From CAZCCV01 sp964497515 (lineage in GTDB: Bacteria; Armatimonadota; UBA5829; DTLH01), in NCBI GenBank assembly GCA_964497515.1, contig CAZCCV010000051.1, positions 1-11,279 of the forward strand: a stretch of 11,279 nt of DNA, given 5' to 3'. The notes below the pieces were generated by a model that was given only the letters and a program-made list of their open reading frames with translations, was not told where the DNA came from and made no database searches. Position numbers and translations under genes: made by a program. Position 1 is the first letter of the stretch. Each line of letters opens with the position of its first letter. Of the stretch, positions 7,161 through 11,279 are shown piece after piece.

Positions 7161-7213
7161 GGCTCCACTCCAAACAGCACTCTTCGCGTAGCTTATGGTG
7201 TTCGTGTGGAGCC
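7161..7213 (+). promoter_or_regulatory. Long dyad downstream of PHP, upstream of rpsT
   Basis: GGCTCCAC at 7161-7168 is perfectly complementary to GTGGAGCC at 7206-7213, enclosing 37 nt. It sits directly before the probable terminator at 7218-7239. It may form part of a structured 3' end for the PHP transcript or of a long rpsT leader. Confidence 0.4.
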
Positions 7214-7217
7214 TTGG

Positions 7218-7248
7218 CGCTTTCGCGCAAGCGATTTTTCTCTTGCGC
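7218..7248 (+). terminator. Probable intrinsic terminator after PHP with an overlapping competing stem
   Basis: CGCTT (7218-7222) pairs with AAGCG (7229-7233) over a 6-nt loop and is followed by ATTTTTCT, a modest Rho-independent terminator. The 3' arm is shared with a mutually exclusive 7-bp stem, GCGCAAG (7225-7231) with CTTGCGC (7242-7248). The decamer GCGCTTTCGC occurs at 7217-7226 and again at 7245-7254, so the same arm can choose either partner. Such alternatives are typical of attenuators, but no transcript start is known here. Confidence 0.45.
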
Positions 7249-7271
7249 TTTCGCTTCTTTTCTGGTAAACT
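7243..7271 (+). promoter_or_regulatory. Weak candidate promoter for rpsT
   Basis: TTGCGC at 7243-7248 and TAAACT at 7266-7271 are spaced by 17 bp, each only a partial match to consensus. Initiation near 7278 would leave a leader of about 32 nt carrying the strong GAGGAGGTG ribosome binding site (7293-7301). Its -35 overlaps the competing stem described for 7218-7248. Confidence 0.3.
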
Positions 7272-7309
7272 CTAACGGTTTAGTGTAATTAAGAGGAGGT
7301 GACTCGTAG

Positions 7310-7573
7310 TTGCCGAATATCAAGTCGGTCATAAAGGACGTCAAGAAATCGCGTGAGAACCGGTTGCGGAATCTTGCAGCAAAGTCCCGTATAAAGACCT
7401 TAGTGAAGAAAAGCAAGGCCGCAATTGAGGCTGGTGATAGTGGCGTAGTTTCGCTCGTCTCCCAGACCGTGAGCACAATCGACAAAGCCGCTGAGAAGGG
7501 TATTATCCACAAGAATGCAGCAGCGCGCCGCAAGTCGAGGTTGATGAAGCGCGCAAACAAAGCTAGCGCGTAG
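7310..7573 (+). CDS. rpsT: 30S ribosomal protein S20
   Basis: S20 binds 16S rRNA early in assembly of the small ribosomal subunit. The 87-residue product shows the family profile: PNIKSVIKDVKKSRENRLRN at the start, a middle helix with SRIKTLVKKSKAAIEAGD, and the C-terminal IIHKNAAARRKSRLMKR. Size and charge are normal. Translation begins at TTG; the ribosome binding site GAGGAGGTG (7293-7301) lies upstream and no ATG or GTG fits the N-terminus. Escherichia coli rpsT also starts with UUG, and S20 represses its own translation there, so the weak start may matter for autoregulation. A structured region precedes the gene and a strong terminator follows 14 bp after the stop, so it is probably its own transcription unit. 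Confidence 0.97.
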   Translation: MPNIKSVIKDVKKSRENRLRNLAAKSRIKTLVKKSKAAIEAGDSGVVSLVSQTVSTIDKAAEKGIIHKNAAARRKSRLMKRANKASA

Positions 7574-7587
7574 GCTAACAGGTTTGG

Positions 7588-7624
7588 AGGGACGGCGCCA
7601 CTGTTTTCAGTCCCGTCCCTTTTT
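7588..7624 (+). terminator. Strong intrinsic terminator of rpsT
   Basis: AGGGACGG (7588-7595) pairs with CCGTCCCT (7613-7620). The inner stem ACTG-TTTT-CAGT (7600-7611) stacks on it across a small internal loop, and TTTTT follows (7620-7624). The minus strand has no T-run after the stem, so it serves rpsT and not the convergent holA, whose stop is at 7631. Confidence 0.9.
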
Positions 7625-7630
7625 ACTGTC

Positions 7631-8713
7631 TTAGCGGCTGCTCAGCTCGATTATCAGCACCTCAGTAGCAGTTGCAGCATCCACGATGGCTCCATCGATT
7701 CCCTTAAGCGCAAGATCCATCTTGGCCATCTTTTCGAAGCATAACCCAATCTCGTCCAATGTGAAGCCTCTGGCCTGATTGAATATCTTCTTTTGCTTCC
7801 AGTCATCCATTTTAAGCACGCTGCCATCCTTCGGCAGAATCGACTGGATATCCTCGGGGTACCTGCCTGGGCCGGCAGCTCTGTAACCCATATCTAGCAG
7901 AACTCTCGCCTGCCAAAGCTGGCTGAAGTGTCGAACCAGCATGGTCAATATGCGTAGTGCTTCACCAACCGGATTTGCTCCACCCTGAAAAAACGGCCGC
8001 AGAAGTCTTGTTGCTTCAGCAGGAGTTCGCGAGCCTACAGCGTCCATCAGATTGAATATCTTCTCTTCAATCGTTACTGTAACGACTTCATCCACGTCAT
8101 TTTTGGTGATAGTAGAGCGTTCTCCTACAAATCCGATCAGCTTCTCCACTTCCATCGAAAGAGCGTTGGAGTCCGTGCCGCATCTTCTCACAATTGAACT
8201 GGCAACTGCAGGGCTCACCGATTTGCCGTTCTCCTTAAGCAAATCCGCTACAAAATGGGTTGCAGGGTCGGCCTTCATCAACGGGAAATCGACGACTTTT
8301 CCGACCTTCTTTGCGGCTTTTGTCAGGTTTGCACTCAGTTCGGAGCCGCGTTTCGGTCTGCCGTCCTGCAATTGGGGAGCTGGCAGCACAAAGATTATGC
8401 AGGCAGTATCTGGGATGTCAGCAATTTTCGCTGCTATGGCGTCTTGGACATCCGCAGCCATGGCGTTAGCTTGCGAGACTATTACCATCCGTCGTTTTGA
8501 AGAAAACGGCGCTACCGATGCCGCAAGCATAAGTCTATCTGCATCGACATCGGGGCCATAGAGATTCTCGAGGTCAAAATCCTGGAAGTCGGAGTCTATC
8601 ACACTGTCTACGAGCTTTTGCAGCGCCACCTTTTTCTGCCCATCATCCGCGCCGTGGTACACATAGACTCGGTGGATATCTGTATTGGTATTAGCCATAG
8701 TCTTCCCAGCCAT
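7631..8713 (-). CDS. holA: DNA polymerase III subunit delta
   Basis: Delta is the clamp-loader subunit that opens the beta sliding clamp. The 360-residue length is typical (E. coli, 343). The N-terminal AAA+-like domain begins with VYVYHGADDGQKKVALQKLV and lacks a working P-loop, as usual for delta. The linker DFPLMKADPATHFVADLLKENGKSVS leads to the lid domain, with CGTDSNALSMEVEKL and ITKNDVDEVVT. EEKIFNLMDAVGSRTPAEATRLL followed by ALRILTMLVRHFSQLWQ starts the collar domain. The C-terminal KIFNQARGFTLDEIGLCFEKMAKMDLALKG completes the delta signature. It lies 34 bp after the PEP-utilizing gene on the same strand and is probably co-transcribed. The start is uncertain: ATG 8713 has only a weak GGACGGACA upstream, and ATG 8698 (five residues later, after GGGAAG) is as plausible. 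Confidence 0.92.
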   Translation of the reverse strand: MAGKTMANTNTDIHRVYVYHGADDGQKKVALQKLVDSVIDSDFQDFDLENLYGPDVDADRLMLAASVAPFSSKRRMVIVSQANAMAADVQDAIAAKIADIPDTACIIFVLPAPQLQDGRPKRGSELSANLTKAAKKVGKVVDFPLMKADPATHFVADLLKENGKSVSPAVASSIVRRCGTDSNALSMEVEKLIGFVGERSTITKNDVDEVVTVTIEEKIFNLMDAVGSRTPAEATRLLRPFFQGGANPVGEALRILTMLVRHFSQLWQARVLLDMGYRAAGPGRYPEDIQSILPKDGSVLKMDDWKQKKIFNQARGFTLDEIGLCFEKMAKMDLALKGIDGAIVDAATATEVLIIELSSR

Positions 8714-8747
8714 TGTCCGTCCATTATCGCACTATGGGCATTCTGGT

Positions 8748-11150
8748 TCAAGCTTTGCGCTTGGTGATCTCGACCGTTCCGTTCGTGCCGTCGATGGCTA
8801 TTAACTGACCAGTCTCGATGGCATCAGCCGCCTGCGGTAGATTGCCTACGCAGGGGATTCCGTAATTCCTTGCGCACGTTGCAGCAATCGAGAGTCTGTC
8901 TTTCTGCGCCACAACCAATCCCGCGGCAAGCCCCAACAGCGGAGTCCAGGCCGGTGAAAACTCATCCGCTACGAGTATCTCGCCGGGTTGAAGATCAACT
9001 GCTTCGTCAAGTGTTCGAGCAACTCGAGCCTCTCCGGACGCATCTCCTCGGTTGAAAGGCGTTCCCATAAGCGTTTGACCAATGATGACAACAGACTCCA
9101 GCTTGACAGGTCCCGCTCCGATAGGAAGCAGATCCGGGGGAGTAAGCCTCCGTTCGAGCCACAGCCCATGCTTGCGCTCCACTATCAGTTGTCTGATGTC
9201 ATCTGGTGACTTTTTGCTGGTCTTCAGCAGAAGCTGCACCAGTTCGTCGATTTCCAGACAGAAAACATCCTCAGGCAGAGAGAGAGCTTCAGCAGTAGTG
9301 AGTCGACGGCCAGCCTCAAGTACGCGCTCTCTCAGGATCGATAGAGCAAGCGCGTTTACCTGTTCGGAAGCGTTGTACGCTGCAACAGAGGCGCGAGCAC
9401 GGCGGATGAGAGCTCGCACTTTTCGGCGTGCAAAGGGACGTTTAAACCAACCGCTGTTCGCACTAACTGTGGCTAATGCTATCGCCTCTGCGCGGCAAGC
9501 TAAAGACATTGCAGCAGCCTCAGCGGCTTCTACATCGGTTATCGGACCGCGTGCGAGCGCGCTTGCTATCTTAAGTGCGCGGTTTGGGTTTTCCACCCAG
9601 CTTTGCCAGAGCGATGCATCGTAAGCATCGTCGCGGCGTTCGAACACATATCCCAACTGTCTGGCGAGTTCAAGAGCCATCTCACCGGGAACCGCTGCTG
9701 TTTCATCATACTCGCCTGCTTGCCACTGATAAGTAGCGAGCCGCTGGAAGGCTCTGTCGCGTTCGAGCCACGCAGGATCCTGCCCTAAAAACAGATCTGC
9801 ATAGGTATCCGAATCCACATTAGCCTTCGTGAGCATCTCTTCCAGCAAATAGGGGAATCTCCTAGCCGAATATGCCATTGCCTCTGTCCATAGTGCAGAG
9901 CAAGACGCATTAGCTGCTGCGCGCCGAATCTCTTCGGTGAGTTGTTTGAGTGATAGTCTTCTCACATGCTGCGACATACTTTTCCAGCAGTCGCGCACAA
10001 TCATATCTGCGGATTTTCTCCACTTTCGATGAAGTGAAGTACCTGCTGAAATATCAATCATCACCTTGAGCGTTCCAGTCATGTCTTCGGCATCGACTAT
10101 CCGACGGTACGGCCTGCCGTTTTGGATACGCACTACCCCGTCTTTGCCCGCTGAAGGCAGAGATTCTATGCTCCGGGCGGTATATACAGGGAGACTCCGC
10201 ATAAGAGGTGGGCACGGCTCTTGGTTCAACAGTTCCCACAGAAACAATCCTTCGTGTCGCTTTGGCCATCGCACTGGGAAATAGGTTCTGAACTGTTTGA
10301 TAGGAGCCGCGCTCAGGAAAACGAATTTCTCGCCGTCGTGTGCCCATCGGATTCTATTCGTCCCGCCGAGTGCTTCGTCTATTTGCACAGTTATCTCTGC
10401 GAGAGACAGTATTTGTTCAGAATTTAGCGTTAGAAGTGTGTTCTTCTCTTCAGATGATTCAGCGGAGTCGCTTGAATCCATCGACTCTATGATCGACATA
10501 CTCTCAAGGTCCACTACTGATCTTTCTGTCGTCGCATCGTCCAAAAAGCACCCTAATGTTGAGCGGACCTCAACTACGTTAGGATTCCCAGAGGCAGCGT
10601 CACAGGCTACCGTAGTGCCAGACACAACCTGGTCTGTTATAAGCTGAATCAGTACGGCCATAGACGGCTCAGGATAGTCTGGAATGGATTCTCTAAATGC
10701 TGCTGCCGTATCTGTCCAAAGCGACGCCCAGACCACTCTTACAGCCTCAGTCAGTTCCTCAAAGCCACGTACGTGTAATACGGTTTTGTAATACTTCCCA
10801 GCTAAGGCTTCGTCGGAAGCTGAGTGTCTTACGGCAAGAGGCGTGTCGTCGCCAATTAGCGCACACATTGCCTTCAGCGCAGATGCAACATCTCCGGGCA
10901 GTTGGCTTTCGAGTAGAGTTTTGCGAAGAGTTTCGCGATCCTGGGCGCTGGGGCAGCCACGCGCGAGTGAGCGGGCGCCAGCAGCCCACAGATGTGATCT
11001 GTAGGCGTCTGTGCTGAGGCAGAACCCTTCAGGAACCGCAAACCCACTCTGGCACAGTTCGGCAGCGTTACTCGCCTTGGTGCCACAGGTTCTTTGGTCT
11101 CTGGCGCGCTCTAACGGTATGATAATATTGAAACTGCTGGTGTATTCCAT
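8748..11150 (-). CDS. PEP-utilizing, rifampin-phosphotransferase-like protein lacking key catalytic residues
   Basis: The domain order is that of rifampin phosphotransferase and related dikinases: an N-terminal PPDK-type ATP-binding domain (about 10-285), a helical middle (about 290-690), and a C-terminal swivelling phosphohistidine domain (about 700-800). It lacks the C-terminal PEP-binding barrel of PEP synthase. Recognisable pieces are GTKASNAAEL..GFAVPEGFCLST, PLAVRHSASDEALAGKYYKTVL, VWASLWTDTAAAFRE, NQEPCPPLMRSL, and SGEARVARTLDEAVDLQPGEILV. Active-site positions are altered. The family G-G-x-x-SHAA is KDRLSIAA, placing Ile (codon 8886-8888, residue 755) where the phosphorylated His should be; Q-x-R-P-I is SAAPI; the E-x-W before it is RIRW; GLGE is TLGC. 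A Ser/Asp/Glu-rich loop (SMDSSDSAESSEEK) is inserted near 223-236. The frame is intact, so a pseudoenzyme is likelier than a decayed gene. The ATG at 11150 is chosen because the longer TTG start at 11192 is the promoter -35. The product is 800 residues. Confidence 0.85.
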   Translation of the reverse strand: MEYTSSFNIIIPLERARDQRTCGTKASNAAELCQSGFAVPEGFCLSTDAYRSHLWAAGARSLARGCPSAQDRETLRKTLLESQLPGDVASALKAMCALIGDDTPLAVRHSASDEALAGKYYKTVLHVRGFEELTEAVRVVWASLWTDTAAAFRESIPDYPEPSMAVLIQLITDQVVSGTTVACDAASGNPNVVEVRSTLGCFLDDATTERSVVDLESMSIIESMDSSDSAESSEEKNTLLTLNSEQILSLAEITVQIDEALGGTNRIRWAHDGEKFVFLSAAPIKQFRTYFPVRWPKRHEGLFLWELLNQEPCPPLMRSLPVYTARSIESLPSAGKDGVVRIQNGRPYRRIVDAEDMTGTLKVMIDISAGTSLHRKWRKSADMIVRDCWKSMSQHVRRLSLKQLTEEIRRAAANASCSALWTEAMAYSARRFPYLLEEMLTKANVDSDTYADLFLGQDPAWLERDRAFQRLATYQWQAGEYDETAAVPGEMALELARQLGYVFERRDDAYDASLWQSWVENPNRALKIASALARGPITDVEAAEAAAMSLACRAEAIALATVSANSGWFKRPFARRKVRALIRRARASVAAYNASEQVNALALSILRERVLEAGRRLTTAEALSLPEDVFCLEIDELVQLLLKTSKKSPDDIRQLIVERKHGLWLERRLTPPDLLPIGAGPVKLESVVIIGQTLMGTPFNRGDASGEARVARTLDEAVDLQPGEILVADEFSPAWTPLLGLAAGLVVAQKDRLSIAATCARNYGIPCVGNLPQAADAIETGQLIAIDGTNGTVEITKRKA

Positions 11151-11163
11151 CTGTGGGTAATGT

Positions 11164-11192
11164 ATTATATGGCCGGTCGGCATTGGTGTCAA
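11164..11192 (-). promoter_or_regulatory. Perfect consensus sigma-70 promoter, nearly leaderless
   Basis: On the minus strand, TTGACA (11192-11187), a 17-bp spacer and TATAAT (11169-11164) match consensus at all twelve positions. The expected start near 11157 is only about 7 nt before the ATG at 11150, leaving no room for a ribosome binding site. A dyad, AAACT and AGTTT separated by 6 bp (11191-11206), overlaps the upstream edge of the -35 and could be an operator. The promoter would also serve holA. Confidence 0.85.
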
Positions 11193-11234
11193 ACTGCTGC
11201 GAGTTTAACAGTATGGTGTCACTTTTCTGTTATA

Positions 11235-11279
11235 GCAGAGGGACTATGTCCCCTTTTTTGCAAAGGGAAAATGTCCCCT
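11235..11279 (-). repeat. Right, inverted copy of the dimeric GGGGACAT..TCCC repeat
   Basis: Read on the minus strand, GGGGACATTTTCCC (11278-11265), an 11-nt spacer and GGGGACATAGTCCCTCTGC (11253-11235) reproduce the arrangement at 1-47. The two copies face inward. On the plus strand this region also contains the dyads GGGAC-TAT-GTCCC (11240-11252) and CCCTTT..AAAGGG (11251-11267). The 11193-11234 gap holds no gene. Confidence 0.7.

Noticed and set aside
8052..8561. Long plus-strand open frame opposite holA
   Set aside because: Low-complexity Ser/Thr/Phe-rich composition and no ribosome binding site; it is an antisense shadow of a clear delta-subunit gene.
11151..11192. TTG start at 11192 (or ATG 11183) for the PEP-utilizing protein
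   Set aside because: The TTG is the first three bases of a perfect -35 box and the extension would be upstream of the transcript start.
1..11279. Reading the terminal inverted repeats as ends of a composite transposon
   Set aside because: No transposase or cargo-like genes lie between them, and the enclosed rpsT and holA are core genes.

Overview
This is an approximately 11.3 kb bacterial chromosomal segment carrying eight protein genes, mostly housekeeping. An LptD-like outer-membrane assembly protein and several Sec signal peptides point to a diderm cell. The TIGR03790-type exported protein with C-terminal beta domains and the mosaic gene order recall Armatimonadota and neighbouring uncultured phyla. 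That taxonomic guess is weak and comes from remembered sequence style, not a search. I see no transposase, phage gene, tRNA, rRNA or CRISPR array.

Layout: (1) 1-47, a dimeric GGGGACAT..TCCC repeat. (2) 143-1189 (+), a FecCD/BtuC-type ABC importer permease. (3) 1186-3249 (-), a TIGR03790-family exported multidomain protein whose stop codon overlaps that of the permease within CTAG. (4) 3250-3543, a divergent promoter region containing two perfect dyads. (5) 3544-4908 (+), a short LptD/OstA-like protein. (6) 5055-6392 (+), a dihydrolipoamide acyltransferase (E2) with two peripheral-subunit-binding modules. (7) 6406-7149 (+), a PHP-domain phosphoesterase, joined to E2 by a hairpin that contains the E2 stop and hides the PHP ribosome binding site. 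(8) 7150-7309, a dyad-rich leader with a probable terminator. (9) 7310-7573 (+), rpsT, starting with TTG and ending in a strong intrinsic terminator. (10) 7631-8713 (-), holA. (11) 8748-11150 (-), a PEP-utilizing, rifampin-phosphotransferase-like protein that lacks the catalytic histidine and several ATP-site residues, read from a perfect consensus promoter. (12) 11235-11279, an inverted copy of the repeat at position 1.

Transcription appears to form a leftward unit (pseudoenzyme-like gene then holA, 34 bp apart), a rightward unit (E2 then PHP, 13 bp apart), and separately controlled rpsT, permease and TIGR03790 genes. The clearest points for follow-up are the apparently inactive PEP-utilizing protein and its almost leaderless consensus promoter, the hairpin coupling E2 to PHP, the structured region before rpsT, and the inverted repeats at both ends. 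I did not find a clearly new multi-gene system.
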